Assembly: GCA_963971225.1 (NCBI GenBank)
Contig: OZ020267.1
Location: 1,736,001 to 1,800,000 of the forward strand
Length of the DNA stretch: 64,000 nt
Origin: Melieria omissa
Taxonomy: Eukaryota > Arthropoda > Insecta > Diptera > Ulidiidae
Direction of reading: 5' to 3'
Shown piece after piece: positions 33,550 to 46,700 of the stretch (positions are counted from its first letter, which is position 1; each line of letters begins with the position of its first letter). The translations under genes and the position numbers were made by a program. The notes under the pieces are model-generated. The model made no database searches, was not told the origin of the DNA, and worked only from the letters and a program-made list of their open reading frames with translations.

Positions 33550-36500
33550 ACTTACGTAACTTATGACAGTGTGCACGATCGAGGTTAAACTGAGCTAATA
33601 CTGAACTGAAACTACAAAAGTTGGTAAAGTTTAGGGATTTGAAAGAGGCGCCACATCGACATGCAAAGCCTCAAAAACGATTTCTTCTAAACTTTATGTT
33701 TCAAATCAGCGACCACGGATCTTAAGATCTACTAAACTGGTTGACTTGAAACTGATTGACTTAAGAAAAAAAATCTTCATGGAATTTATTTTCAGTTATT
33801 TCCTGAAGCATTCATATAAAGAGTCCAAACATCGTTCTCTATGCTAGAAAGCACAGGTTCCGTTCAATGTTGCTTGTTCGACTCTAAACAAACGACCAAA
33901 TTATTCATCAAATGAACCAATAGTCAGATGTATTTACCTTTGCAATATCTACAGACCACTTTTAGATTTTAGTGCAAATGAATATAGTTTTAAATTAGTC
34001 TTTTTTTGTGTTTTTAATTAATAATTTAAGAATTAGTTGTTTTCCATAGTCTGTTAGTAATTCAACTTTAGACTGAATATATAAATAAATAAAAATAATT
34101 AAATAAAATCTACTGAAGAAGCATCGATGCTTTGAAGCAGCTCAATTCATTTATTGCAACTCGCAGTGGTCCAACTGTGCAAAGCCCCAGCGGGATATCT
34201 ACAGAGAAAGTGTTTCGTTTCGGCCACATCTCCCTTCCACCAGTCCTGGCAGTCTCTGTGCGACTCATTGCCCACAAAACTCGAATGTTTTTGGCCAGAG
34301 TTGTGTAACAGACCACCAACCAACAATCTGTCGAAATAATCAAACCATTACACGCTTCCCCTTACTTTCTGGCGCGTAGTAGTAGTTGCTTCTTTCTTCA
34401 TCTTGGCTTCGCGGCTAATTACCATAGAACGTTCAACTGTGAAGTGCAGTCGGGCATTGCTGGCTATGCAAAGCAGCGCGGTTTTCACCTTGTTAAATGT
34501 GCATTAATATTCGCAAGTCGAGTGAGAAGTGCATGTCAAGCAGCTGAAAAGTTGAACAACACGGCGATTCAATGCAATTGATTCGCTTATCCGATGGCAC
34601 TCGGTGCTGTGGCGGTGCGTGTGCGCTGTTAATGAAAGCGAAACGCAATGTTACTTTTGTTTTCTCTCTTTAATTGCTTCCATCTCTGCACCGCCGCTGC
34701 TGCGAAATTTATTATTTTAAAACTGGCAAATAAATTATTTGCAAACTGCAGAAACAACAATTCATATCTTATGCGCATTCGCAGCGTGCAATGCTTAGCC
34801 TGTCTTTCAATCATTTATTTTCCCTTAAATTGTTGTGTTTTTGTTTTTTTTAATTTAGTCGTTTCCCCCCTGGGGTCCGTCTTGAGCCAAGTAAATGCGC
34901 GCGTACGAGTGCACACGCAAGTTAATGAACTTTTTTATTAACTAACTTGAGGCTTTTTCTATTATTGTTGTTGTTGTTGTTGCTATCTGTCTAGTTGTTT
35001 CGCTTTTGGCTGTCCTTCTGTTTTGGTTTTTGATTTTAATGTTTTGCTTCGACTTCTGTTTGTGTTTTTGTACGCGTCAGTGCGCACAGTATGGCAACAT
35101 TGGCGGTAATTGGTGTGGAAACATGTTGCTCCCGATTTGCGCACATGTTGCCGAACTTGCCTGACTGATGGGCGCTCAAGGGGCAGATTGGTCTCGTTGT
35201 GGGAAATCACTCAAATGTTTTGTGGTGATCAAGTTGCCTGAAAAGGTTTAAATGGTCTTGGGCCCAAAAGTTGTACGCAAACTTTCGCTACCCCCAAATT
35301 ACATCTTGTGTGCGCCACTGGTTGAGGGACAAAATATTTTAACTAATTTTTGTTTTTACATTGGATATTTCAGTATAAAGTTTGCCAAGAAATATTATAT
35401 AGTGTTCCCTTTTAGAGACTCGGAAGGTAAAGGTCGACACTTTTTACCGCAAATTTCAAATCACTTTAGAGTTCTTCAGCTCAGAGGATAAGTATCGAAA
35501 GATGTGTTTTGAGGTAACTTGAAGTTTGTAATAATATCTTTCCATGTTTATTCTCCCAGTCATTGCAAGAGAACATTTGGGTAAAGCTCTCCGAAATGAC
35601 ATGAAATTTGCGGTAAAATTCTATCGCGATTGCGACTTAGTTCTATCCTCCGTTCAACTTCTTACTGAACGTAAAAAAAGAGGTAGTTGTGACACTTGTG
35701 GTATGAGTAATCCTGAAACAATGGGCACGGATCATTCACTTTCATACTTATATCACTTTGTGACTGTCTCACAACGGGCCTTTATGGTCAGAGAACTCTT
35801 CCGACTGTTTTTATCTGCTTTGTAACCATGAAACTTCAAAGTTATTTTTAGAATTTGCACCTCAATGTAATCCAGCGGCAAAAGTGGGTAAACTGATCTG
35901 AACTTTTAAGTGGATCTAACTCGAATCTCCAAAAACGATAATAATATCAGCTTATCAGTTTTATCAGCTTGCGTACAATTTTTAAGTCAAGAGGGGACCT
36001 GAGATCTTTTTATTACAACCTCTTTTCCTTCGAAAGTTAAATGTCCGCATTGAAAACTTCCTAAAACTTTTCAAAATATGCCGAAATAAGAAGTCAAACC
36101 ACTTGGCGCGATCTGAGTGCCGCCGTGTATAACTGTCAAGTTTTCCTGCTTCAGCTCCTGTCCCCCTCTGAGAAACACAAAACTGCGCAAAATAGTGCGA
36201 AGTTTGCGTACATTCCAATTAGTTTGTGTAGAACATTTGCGTTGTCTGTCAATCAGACGTTCAGCCTGTCGAAATTAACACGACAGCACTGCGTTCCAAC
36301 AACAACTCGAATTCGTGCACAATAAAATTAATTGGCAAACAAACATTTGTCCTACGAGTTGAATGAGGCGCAGCAGCGGAGCGAATTTTCTGACACGCAC
36401 CAATGTCGAACAGACCGACTGTCAGAACGGCGAACGATCGAAAATGAGTCAGTCAGCGTTTATAAAATTGGGTTTGTTGATTTTGCACGCTGGGAGTGCC

Positions 36501-37565
36501 GCCTCAACCAACCATTGGCCGCTAAAAGCCTATTAAAACAGTTAAAAGCCGCATTAGCGCACCGCTGGCAGCGGCCTGGGAAAAATGGCGAATGGATTTG
36601 GCGCATTGGCGGAAATGCCTTTTAATGTGCATCAAGTCGCCGTCGAGGCAAAGTGAGTCCATCTTGCGGCCACAGACAATGCGGCGAATGTGTTTAGAAG
36701 CGATTAACACCGCCGATCGGCCTGTTGACAATCTCAATCGTATCCAAAATTAATTTGTGCGCGTTTTATGGCCGCTTGTCAGCGCATAATGTGGCAACAA
36801 CAAACAAATTAAGCGCTTTTCATTTTTTACTGCGCCTTCAAGTTGCAGCATTTCCTCTTCTTGCTGTTCCAGTGGTTGCCGTCTTAGAAGTGTTGTAATA
36901 ATTTTTGACCATAAAAATGCAAAATTATAACAATCAACGCTAACGCAACACCCACACGCCCACGCGGAGCATCGCTGCGCGCCGAAGTGTGCCGCGGCGT
37001 CGCAAGTTGAAGCAATTAAGCGGCGTTGCGTATGTTTTCAAAGCTCTGCGGCCAAAGCTGTTTTGCCAAACTGAGGTGCAGAAGTGTGCCAAAGCGTCAG
37101 AAACAAATCTGAATACCGCACCGAAACTTGTTTGCGGCGTCCGCCACCCACGCGCGCCGCTCAGGTATTTATTTTCATATTAAATCCGAAGCTGATATGG
37201 AAATGCGATTGGCGCCAGTGTCAGCGACGCCTACGGGCGGCTTAAAGTGTGTTGTGAATACTTGGAATAGTTTGGCGCTGTTGAAGTTCAACAAGAATGA
37301 GAATATCTGTTGGTGACTGACAGTTGTGGTGATGATTTGGCAATAATCTCAGTTCAAAGTACTTGCAGTTTTTTTGCACAAGACATACTTATTATCGATT
37401 ACATTGATTGTAGGCGATTATATTGAAAATAATAAGTGTTGGTCAAATGTTGATATCGTGATGATAGAATTTCTTATGTTCTGGGTGCTTCAAAACTTGT
37501 GGGTGCAATTGTTAGAAATGTGTCATGTCTACTGTCTGCACTCATCTCTAAAGATTGAATCTTTA
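33550..37565. other. Intronic sequence without recognised genes
   Basis: A GTT run lies at 34963-34981. The 93-codon + frame at 35544-35825 and other short frames resemble nothing known. A hAT-MITE-related fragment at 35245-35320 is listed separately. CpG-richer patches lie at 36640-36760 and 36950-37160. Confidence 0.5.
35245..35320 (+). mobile_element. Right-end fragment related to the MITE at 29257
   Basis: CAAAAGTTGTACGCAAAC, then CCCCCAAATTACATC and TGTGTGCGCCACTG match the right 67 bases of the 29257-29396 element in order, with a few substitutions and a short insertion. The left end was not found. Confidence 0.6.
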
Positions 37566-37567
37566 CA

Positions 37568-37966
<399 letters not shown>

Positions 37967-37969
37967 GTT

Positions 37970-38640
37970 TATACGAAATCTTCTTTAGAAATATTCTTCT
38001 TTTTTATTTTCTTTCTTTAATATGAAAAATAGTTTTCCCTTTCATAATTTTTATTTACCCTTTCGAAATTTGGTCATCTGTGAAGCACTATTGAAGTCTC
38101 TGTAAACTGATTTTGCAATGGATTTCATCGCCAAGAGAATATTTTGAACACAATGCCAAAAATCGTATATACTTTTCGGAGCTTACTCCATCATTTCAAT
38201 AGACAATTTCTTTCTCTCAAGTATGTCACGCATCCCTAAATTCCATACTGGCTAAAATTTTGAAGAAATTGAAAATATTTTCCAACAAACTAAAATATGT
38301 TTGAGCTGTCCGAGAACAATCTTGACCCACTTGAATCATCAGCTGCCCGAAATTTTAAGTATTTTTATCGCACATAATGTCGACAAAATCGACTAAATAG
38401 TTTCTTTCTTTAGTCAGCTGTCAAGCATCATTAAAGTCCATGTGAGCTAATTTTCGAAAAACTAACTAAAATCATTCTCGCTGACAACAAAACTTTTTGG
38501 GAACAGTCGCAGTTTAGTGAACTTGCTTGGTCAACTTTCTGCTGTCAGAAATCTTAAATATTCTTCTTTTTTATTTTCCTTCTATGATTATCAGTCAGAC
38601 AACACAAAAAAATAAATCGAAGATTGAATAAATCACAAAA
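37970..38640. repeat. Possible old duplication flanking sequence 3' of the microsatellite
   Basis: AATATTCTTCTTTTTTATTT occurs at about 37990 and again near 38557, and TTTCTTTCTTTA.TCA-type phrases with GCA.CATT.AAGTC recur between. The resemblance is weak apart from the shared 20-base phrase. Confidence 0.3.
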
Positions 38641-38644
38641 TCTT

Positions 38645-40065
38645 ACATATTTTCATTGAACCTCTTTCATTCGTTCAACATCACTTAAATCGACATTAAC
38701 TAATTTTATAAAAATACAAAAATCCTTTTTTTTCGCCAAAAAACTCGTGTGTCCGGTTTGATAAGGTTTTTTCCCACATCCTTCTCGCGCTTTATTGTTG
38801 TTGCGGCCACATGCTATATAATATTTGTTGTTGTTGTTGTTGTTGCAGTAATGGCCGCAAATGCCAGGGGTCCTTGTGCGCATTCACCTGTGTGCTCAAA
38901 GTCACTGGCAGCAGTTCAGCGCATAAGGCGGCGCCGAGTGAGTGCGGTCGACAGTCGCAGCCGCAACCGGTTGGCCATGTGAAAGTGAATTAAAAATCAG
39001 CAAAAATCAGTGAAATAAAAAAAGATCGCTTATGCACTTTTGCACATAAAATCGAATAAATTGCACACTTGAACCTGTGCGCTTTTCGTTTCAATACATT
39101 TGTTGTTGTTATTGTTGTTTGATGGTTTTGACTTTCATTGGCTGGCATTTCGCTTTTGACGGTTGACATTTTTTTATGTGCTGCGGTTTATTTGTCCGCT
39201 AGAGTCGGCTGCCAATTAATGCTTTAATTGCGACCGCGAACGCAAATGTTCTCTTCATAAAAAATTAACGCTGCAGTTTTATTGCCGCATTCTTGTGGAC
39301 CTTCACTAATGTTGGTTGTTTGGCTGCTGCTGCCAAACTGTCTGCGGCTGTTTTTGCTCCTCCGCTGTTGTTGGTCTCTGGCTGCTCTAAAATTTATAGC
39401 GTTTATTGATTTTCGTCAGTGAATTGGGATGGAATGTCTCCTGGCATCCCTCTCACTCCCCCTGCGCCGATGAAGCGCTGCAGACCGTGAAATCTGTCTG
39501 CCTACCGAAAGTCGGCGAGCGATGATTGCGCACTGTGGAGCAATTTGTCTCGCTAAGGCTGCACATTTCAATTCTATTTTGTTCTGAGCACTGCGAAGGT
39601 CTCCTCTTGACCCTCGTTGCGGCCGCAGCACGAACGCACCTGCACTCGTGTTCGGGCTGCGGTCGCGGCTGCGGTTGCGACTGCAAGTGACAAATTCATA
39701 ACTTCATCACGCACAATGCCGAGTCAGGTTGACAAACAGACAAACATGTCACCGTTCCCATTGTTAACATGAATTATTAGCGATTCTTAACAATTTTGCT
39801 GTTGTTGGCAATTTCGGGCGTGTTTTAGTTTTGTAGCTTTTTCTCAAGTATTGTTTTTGTGTTCTCGCTGAGCAAACATTGCTCACACTCGGCGCATTGC
39901 GTTGCGTTGCGTCGTCCAAGTCGTCAATTGGCAGACATGTGGTTGGAAATTTGCGCCGAGCGTGTTTCATACTTGCGGCTCGACAAATGATTTATCGCAT
40001 GGAAAAATAAATTGTAGACTATGACATTCGTTGGCGCAGCGCGCGTGTAAATATTTTGCTGTATT
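38645..40065. other. Intronic sequence upstream of the cdi exon
   Basis: A GTT run (38827-38845) ends in GCAG and is followed by an ATG and 44 codons to a stop, arginine-rich at the end, with no kinase resemblance. No donor of quality follows. Other open frames (39416-39970) are antisense overlaps. No coding exon is called. Confidence 0.45.
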
Positions 40066-40096
40066 TACTAATTTGTGGTTGTTGTTTCATTTATAG
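40066..40096 (+). promoter_or_regulatory. Branch point and 3' splice site of the cdi exon
   Basis: A CTAAT branch-point match lies at 40068-40072, about 25 bases before the acceptor. It is followed by a T-rich tract (TTGTGGTTGTTGTTTCATTT) and ATAG at 40093-40096. This arrangement fits fly intron ends and fixes the exon start, because the first codon after AG is the valine that aligns with TESK proteins. Confidence 0.85.
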
Positions 40097-40218
40097 GTCA
40101 CACATCGTACAACTGGTCAAGTTATGGTACTGAAAATGAATCAATTACGTGCAAATCGACCAAATATGCTGAGAGAAGTGCAGCTGTTGAATAAATTGTC
40201 ACATCCAAACATACTGAG
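40097..40218 (+). CDS. cdi: Internal coding exon of a TESK-type protein kinase (center divider)
   Basis: This 122-nt exon encodes 40 complete residues and the first two bases of a codon. It begins [17 protein letters not shown] and ends with a serine-His-Pro-Asn-Ile-Leu stretch followed by AG. Exon residues 9-15 (VMVLKMN) are the beta-3 strand; Lys13 (40133-40135) is the ATP-binding catalytic lysine. Residues 26-34 (REVQLLNKL) are helix C, with Glu27 (40175-40177) the salt-bridge glutamate. VMVLKMN, REVQL and HPNIL are signatures of TESK kinases rather than LIM kinases, which have VMVMK. TESK proteins are dual-specificity kinases of the LIMK/TESK group that phosphorylate cofilin and act on actin; the single fly member is cdi. 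The acceptor reads TTTCATTTATAG and the donor GAG|GTGAGT. The glycine loop must lie in an earlier exon and the catalytic loop in later ones; neither is recognisable here. The exon phase (start 0, end 2) should decide how neighbours join. The family call is near certain; the symbol assumes one-to-one orthology. Confidence 0.92.
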
Positions 40219-40224
40219 GTGAGT
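40219..40224 (+). promoter_or_regulatory. 5' splice site of the cdi exon
   Basis: The donor is GAG|GTGAGT, close to the insect consensus. Translation beyond it (SAPNAKFHEKH, then a stop) no longer resembles a kinase, so the exon boundary is well placed. Confidence 0.88.
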
Positions 40225-40283
40225 GCGCCAAACGCGAAATTTCATGAGAAACATTAAAAAAATATAATAATATTGCATTTAAA

Positions 40284-41180
40284 GTTGCTAAAATCATGTT
40301 GAGCTTGAGTTGAGTGCGTGTGACAAGTTGTCCCAAATTTGTGACAGATTGTGACAGACAGTTTTTAGTGTTTGGGATGGGATTTCATAAAAGATTAATA
40401 AATTATGGTATTTTGAAATACTCATAGCAGAATTTTATATGAAACTATTGAAGATGTAGATTTCAATCAATGTAAATTTCTCTAAAATTTTAAATTCTTA
40501 AAAAATCTTATTGACATAGTTCTAAAATCATGTTGAGCTTGAACTGAGTCCGTGTGACCAGTTGTCCCAAATTTGTGACAGATTGTGACAGAAAGTTTTT
40601 AGTGTTTGGGATGGGATTTCATGAAAGATTAATAAATTATGGTGTTTTAAAATACTCAAAGCAGAATTTTATATGAAACTACATCTTCAAATCAATGTAA
40701 ATTTGTCTAAAAATTTAAATTATTATAAAATCTTATTGGCATAGTTCTAAAATCATGTTGAGCTTGAGTTGAGTGCGTGTGACAAGTTGTCCCAAATTTG
40801 TGACAGATTGTGACAGACAGTTTTTGGTGCTTTTGATGGGATTTTATGAATGAAGAGTAAATTATGTTTTAAAATACTCAAAGCAGAAACTAAACCAAAC
40901 TACATCTTAAAATCAGTGTAAATTTCTCTAAAAATTTAAAATTCTTATGAAATCTGATCGGCATAGTTCTAAAATCATGTTGAGCTTGAGTTGAGTTCGT
41001 GTGACAAGTTGTCCCAAATTTGTTACAGATTGGCACATACAGTTTTTAGTGTTTTTAATGGGATATCATGAAAGAGGAATAAATAAAAACTCAAAAAATA
41101 AAAACTCATACAAAGCGATATCTTCAGTGTGAATTTCTTTAAATATTTAAATTCTTATGAAATCTGATTAGCATAGTTTA
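40284..41180 (+). repeat. Four-copy tandem array, unit about 225-234 bp
   Basis: AAAATCATGTTGAGCTTGA begins copies at 40290, 40524, 40749 and 40971 (periods 234, 225, 222). Each continues with GTGTGAC(A/C)AGTTGTCCCAAA, TTTGT.ACAGATTG and CAGTTTTT.GTG. The last copy decays toward 41180. The array lies only 65 bases after the cdi donor site. The unit contains the short palindrome GACAAGTTGTC. No open frame runs through it. Confidence 0.95.
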
Positions 41181-41184
41181 TTGC

Positions 41185-43245
41185 TAACTTGCAAATAAAC
41201 ACTTTGCCACAACTTGAAAAATTTAAATAAAACAACTTCTTGCGTAATTGACAGCTTTAGGCCCCAAAGTCCAACCCAACCATTCTGAGTGTTGCGCATG
41301 TTTACATAACATCGTTAGAGCACTTTTAATTACCCCCATTATTTGTATTAACCACGTACTAATTTAATGCCCTCATAAAGTGTCGAATCGCATCACATTT
41401 CCGTCGAAAAAGCGAAAACATCAAAAACTCACTTAGACCGCAACATTCACACATTTTCGTTCACTTTTCGACTCTCGCCACTTATCTTTCCAAATCTCTC
41501 AATTATGCGCGCCGAAAACAATTTTAAATTTTGAATTTTTTCTGCTCTTTGTTGTTGTTGCTGCTGGTATTTACTTAAAATGTTTACAATTTTACACTAA
41601 ATAACAATTAAGTAGCGTTTAACGTTTAGCTTTTGTGTGCGAACTATATGAGCGATTTCGAGTGCTCGCCGCCCCCCGTCGCCCCGCGCTGATTTCATTC
41701 ACTGCCGGCCGGACAACGCTATCGCATTTCGTAATTGTTGCGTGCAATGCGGCATAAAGCTCGCACTAATGCGCATTCTGTGGGCCACTTTTGTTGTAGG
41801 TCAGTGCCGAGACGCGCTGCGGTCCGCATGACTCACACTGATGTCACTGCGTGTTGTTTCGCTTTAAAATGTAATCGTGCGTAAAGTGACTGAATTACTT
41901 TGCGTCCGCCGGTGGGGGACAGTGGCGCAAATCATAGGGGACAGCTATGAGCTAAGCTGGGGGAAGTGCAAATTTGGACTGACGGCCATTTTGTGGCGCT
42001 GACAATCACACTGAAAGGTGAAGCTTTCATTGAAATCCATCCGATATCTTCTATGAAGAATTGCCGCATGTCGCGCGGACTTGAAACTTTGTCCCTTTGA
42101 CTGACATTAAAGCCCATTAAACAGCAACCGGGATGACTTTGCTGCTTAAGTGCTGAGCACCGACTTTGCATTGCCTGCAATTACCTCAGTGAGATTCCAG
42201 TAATCGTTGCTCGTCGCTGGATATTCCACACGCTGTCGCTGTTTATTGTTATTATGCCATTTTTACTATGAAATTTAAATATTGCCCTACAGTCGCCCGA
42301 TAACGCTGCGAAGTGACTCACTGCCGGAGATATTTGCGCGTTGACTTGTTTGTTTATTCGAGAAAAATATTTCATTAACTTCAATGACATCTTTATCTTT
42401 GTGTTGAAGTGCACACAACAAGTCAAGTCAAGTCAGACGTTCGCAGTGTTCTGTCTGCTATATGCAGTAAATATGTACGTTTGGTACATATGTATATGGA
42501 TGCTTTGTGGGCCAATTAATTCCGCCCTGCGGCTCTCAAAAGGTGTTTTTTCATGTCAGGTGTCATTTCTGTAATATTTCAACAAATATTTACAACATGT
42601 GCGCTTTGTTGAATATCTGGTTTCCCTATTCATCAATTAACTTGGATATAAATAGTTATTATTATATAATGTTTTTATGGACTTTTGTAGTTAATACGGT
42701 AATAAAATTCATTCTGAAAGATATATCAGACATGTGACATCTTGCTGCTGTTTAGAATTTGTGTATCTGTGTACTTAGTTGCATTTGGAATAATCTTGCA
42801 ATATTTCATAAAAATATTTGGCATCAAACTAGAATTGTGATAGGATTATCTGTTTATTATTTATTATTTATTTTATTTTATTACTATTATTTTATTATTT
42901 ATTTTTTTTGGGGTTCTACATTTAGGGTTTTTACAATTAGCCAAATCCAATGTGTATTTTTCGAGATATCAGCGCAAATAATATTTAGTCTTTATAGGAA
43001 TTGTTAAAATTCACACAAGTGTTGAAGATAACCAAAGAGAGATAAGGTTGGGTACGAAAAGGTGCCTGAGGCAGCGGTCCTACCTTCGTTGGAAGCCCAC
43101 ACGAAACGCTGAAGTCAATCTAGGGATTCAAACCACGTCGGTCCGTTGAGCAGGTCCAGTCTCAGGAAGACAATAAATCTTTCATCAATGTGTTTTGTTG
43201 TTGTTTAGAGTAACTTTGCTCTTTGCCAGAATTTGTTGTGCTTTA
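41185..43245. other. Intronic sequence without recognised genes
   Basis: A CAGTGGCGCAAATCATAGGGG phrase at 41922 resembles a hAT-MITE terminus but has no partner end. AAGTC is repeated three times near 42420. TTA-rich sequence occupies 42855-42910. Short frames match nothing. Confidence 0.45.
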
Positions 43246-43251
43246 CTTTAA

Positions 43252-43775
43252 CCCTTTCGACCCCGAATTTCACAATGTGTCTCGATATTACTTTTTGATA
43301 TTTAAATCATAACGCACTTGTCTAAGAAGTGTGCACACAACATTTGAAGTCTCCACGTTCTTTTTTGTTAGAGTTCTATAGCTAGTTTGCTTTTGAACAA
43401 TTTTAGCGGAAAACGGGTTAAATAAACTTTGTATCAACTTTTTTTAATTATAGAAAAATTATTTAATATTTATGGAAAAATACAAAATTATCACTTTTTG
43501 ATATTATTTAACCATTATTCAAGAAACAGGGTTTTGATGAAACGCGCCCAATTCGTAGATTTCAATTAGAACACCAACTTTTCCTGATGTCGCTTTAAGT
43601 TATTGGAAATTATTTTGGGGATAACAGTCAAATTTTTGTAATTTACTTTGAATTCACTTCTAAAAGTATTAATTTGTTGGTTCCTTCTTAAATTAAACCC
43701 CTAAATCAATCGCAGCTTTTGCTATAAGATGAGAAATAGGTGAAGTTGAGCTCAGCCACTTTGGGGTCGAAAGGG
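43252..43775. mobile_element. piggyBac-like MITE
   Basis: A 524-bp element is bounded by TTAA on both sides (43248-43251 and 43776-43779). Its terminal inverted repeats are CCCTTTCGACCCCGAA on the left and CCCTTTCGACCCCAAA on the right (minus strand), one mismatch in 16. TTAA duplication with CCC-starting termini is the piggyBac signature. The interior is AT-rich with no transposase, so it is non-autonomous. Confidence 0.85.
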
Positions 43776-43779
43776 TTAA

Positions 43780-46700
43780 AGTATCATTTCGACAGAAATA
43801 TGCGACTCCAGCAGCAAATGACGTAAGTTCTACTCGCAATTCAACGACAAAGCATCACTTAGCGCTGATTCCATTGTCATTCGGCGTTGTTCACATTCAC
43901 AGCATTTCTCATGCTTGAAGCTGATTTGCGTTTGACATGCGATGACGTTTGCCTGTCGATGGGCGCACAAAGAGCGCCTCACAGTGGCACAAACGCATCT
44001 AACGACTGCGTTCACATTTCCGTACGGGCGGCGCTGGTTGTGTTTGCATGCCGAAGTTCAAGTTCATGACGCGATTACAGAATGCAAACGTCATTGCGCA
44101 ATGCGGCGACAAACTGCCAAACAATCGCGTTAAAAACTCCGCCAACACAAAGCGCCGGCTTTCTGCTCGCAGCATCGCTGCCAGGTGTTGTTGTGGCTCC
44201 ATTGGCAAAGTACGCGTTGGCAATTGTCCGCTGTCGTGTGGCGTCGCCGTCATGCGACATTGGCGTTTCGCTGTGACTCCGCTGCCCATTTGCCGCCTCT
44301 CCTCTGCCATATTTGCTCTTTGCCACAGCACATCGCCTCACGTGACTTGGCTTGGTTGCTCGCTGAACACGCAATTCTTAATAATAGCAAAGATATTTAT
44401 TTGAAATTCAAATGAATGATAAAAAAACAGCCATGAATTTGAGAAATGTTAGCTGCTGGGCGGAATAATTGCATAGATTTAAAATTTTTGCCCAATGCAG
44501 TTTTTATTCATGGACGGCGTCTGCGTACTCGTTTCCTCTTCGAGTGCAACGCGCCACAGGTTCAACTGAGAGACCGCTAAATGTTGTTGTTATCTGTTGC
44601 AAAGAGGCGCTCGAAGTGACTTTGAACCTGTCCAACAGTTTTCGCAGTCGACGCCTTATCGGCGTTTTATGAGTTTGCACGCTTCTAAGATCTGTCAAGG
44701 CAAAGTTATTTGTTACTTCACGATTTAGATTTAGTTGTTGTTAATTCTTCAGTGCAGCTGCAGTGCAACGCCCACCGTTCTCCGCTTCTATCAAATCTTA
44801 ATCTTCAGGCGACTTTTTGCTGCGAAAAATAGGTCAACCATAGCAAATGCCAGCAACGAACACAACATTTCCATAATTCCCTCACGAAAAATGCAGCATT
44901 CAGTGCCGAAACCAAAACGGTGGCCACCTTCAAACTTGTTGCTTTTGTATTGGTGAGAATGAATTCTATTTGGTTCGAGTTCTGTTGGGCAAACAGTTGG
45001 AATTGTTTTCTGCTCGACACACTTTGCGCCCTGATAGCAGTTGAATTGTAAAAGAGTTGCTAGTTGTTGTTGTTGTTGTATGTCTGAAAAGAAATATTTA
45101 TAACGTGTTTGCGTTCGATGTGCGATAAAGAACATTTTTACAGTCTCTGCAGAAGTCTGCGTGATGCCTTCGAGTTGATTGCGTGGAGCTCTTGAGAAGT
45201 CGACTGTGGCTGTTCAGGTAGAATTAGTTATTGATATGGAAATGTAGACATTTAATTTGTACGCTCGCTTTGGTGGGTGGTACGAGAATGCATAAATTAT
45301 GGGACCGTAACTCAGCTCAATTTCGAGCTATTGTGAAGGTTGTCTTTAAGAATTAATAGGAGGAAAGTTATGGAAAGAAGGGCATTGGAAACGAAAGGCG
45401 TGAAATGTGGTTCAAGTGAGTTGCTGTAGATTCTGTCGTATAACTGGTTTCTAGAACAAAAAAACTCCAACACAAAGTTGTTCGATTGTACAAGAACAAC
45501 AAAGGAGGTATTTTGAATTTCTTCCGCACACTTAAACTTTTATTGGTCTTGAGAAGACTTCAAGTATAGGAAAGACACAATGAGCCAGCAAGCTCAGACT
45601 CTTCGACATTCTAGACATCTTAAAACGCTGTAATCTGAGTCTTAACGCTTTACAACTCACGTGCTCTAATTTCAACAAAATTACTGATTTGATGGTCTGA
45701 CAAACTGAATTATATTTGTGAAGTTTCTTATTTTCATTTATTGGGCCTTTATTACTTCTAAGAAGAAATAAGTTATAATCCAATGGAAGTTTAAAATTTG
45801 AAAATTGTTTGAAATTATGTGGTTTATTTCAATTTACACAAATTTGTATTTGAGAAGCAATGCACGAAGTTTTGAGGGTTAAGTACTCATAATTTTGTGT
45901 AATAAGTACCAAAATGACTCCACTAACTTCTTCCCAGTGCACTCCAGAAGCTGTGGCTCCTTCCAAGTCAAAACCAACATATTCTTGAATCTTAGATAAA
46001 TTGATACATGAATTTTTAATCAACTTGTACGATTTTGATTCGCAAATTTTGTGCCCAAACTGCGGTCAAGTGTTCATATCGTCGATTAGTGCAGCTAATC
46101 GATTTTCGATTCATTTTGCGACCAGAAATACATTTGATCGGTTCGTTGTTAGCAGCAAAGTTCCGCGTTGTTGCTCATCAGCCGTCGATCAGTTGATTTA
46201 TTGCGTGTCGCCGCCGCACTTGTTGCTGCTTCGTTTAGCTGGCGGCCGCAGCTCGCACGTTGCCCATCGCACATTTTAATTTGTCACCTTTTGCCGATCG
46301 TTTCCGCACTTCTCAAGTCATTCACCTTGGCTTGTTTATGTTGGTTTTTTGTTATTGTTGTTGTGGTTGCGCACTCTGCAATTACGGCATTCGCCATGCG
46401 CCGCAACTCCGTTGCACCATTGCACTGAGTTGGCAACGCTTTGGCCCACAAAGCAAGTGGCGCACTGTTTGCCAACATTAATTAATTTAAACGCTCATTT
46501 ATGTTTCTTATTAAAATTCTTGAACGCTGACTGGGCAAAGTGCGTACATGAGGCCGCTGACGCACAAAGCCGCCGTGCAGCGGGGCGTGGAAGCGCCTGG
46601 ACAGCCACTCGACGCCGCCGGGCGACCTGCTGCGTCTGCTTCTACTTCTTGTCTTCTTCATGTTTGCGCATTTACTTACTCGGTTTGCAATTCCCAACGC

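Noticed and set aside
38749..38982. 77-codon frame after a GTT-run acceptor
   Set aside because: The first half is the triplet run read as valines; the rest is arginine-rich with no TESK similarity and no good donor.
45217..45226. CAGGTAG as a Zelda-type site
   Set aside because: A single 7-mer match without clustering is expected by chance in 64 kb.
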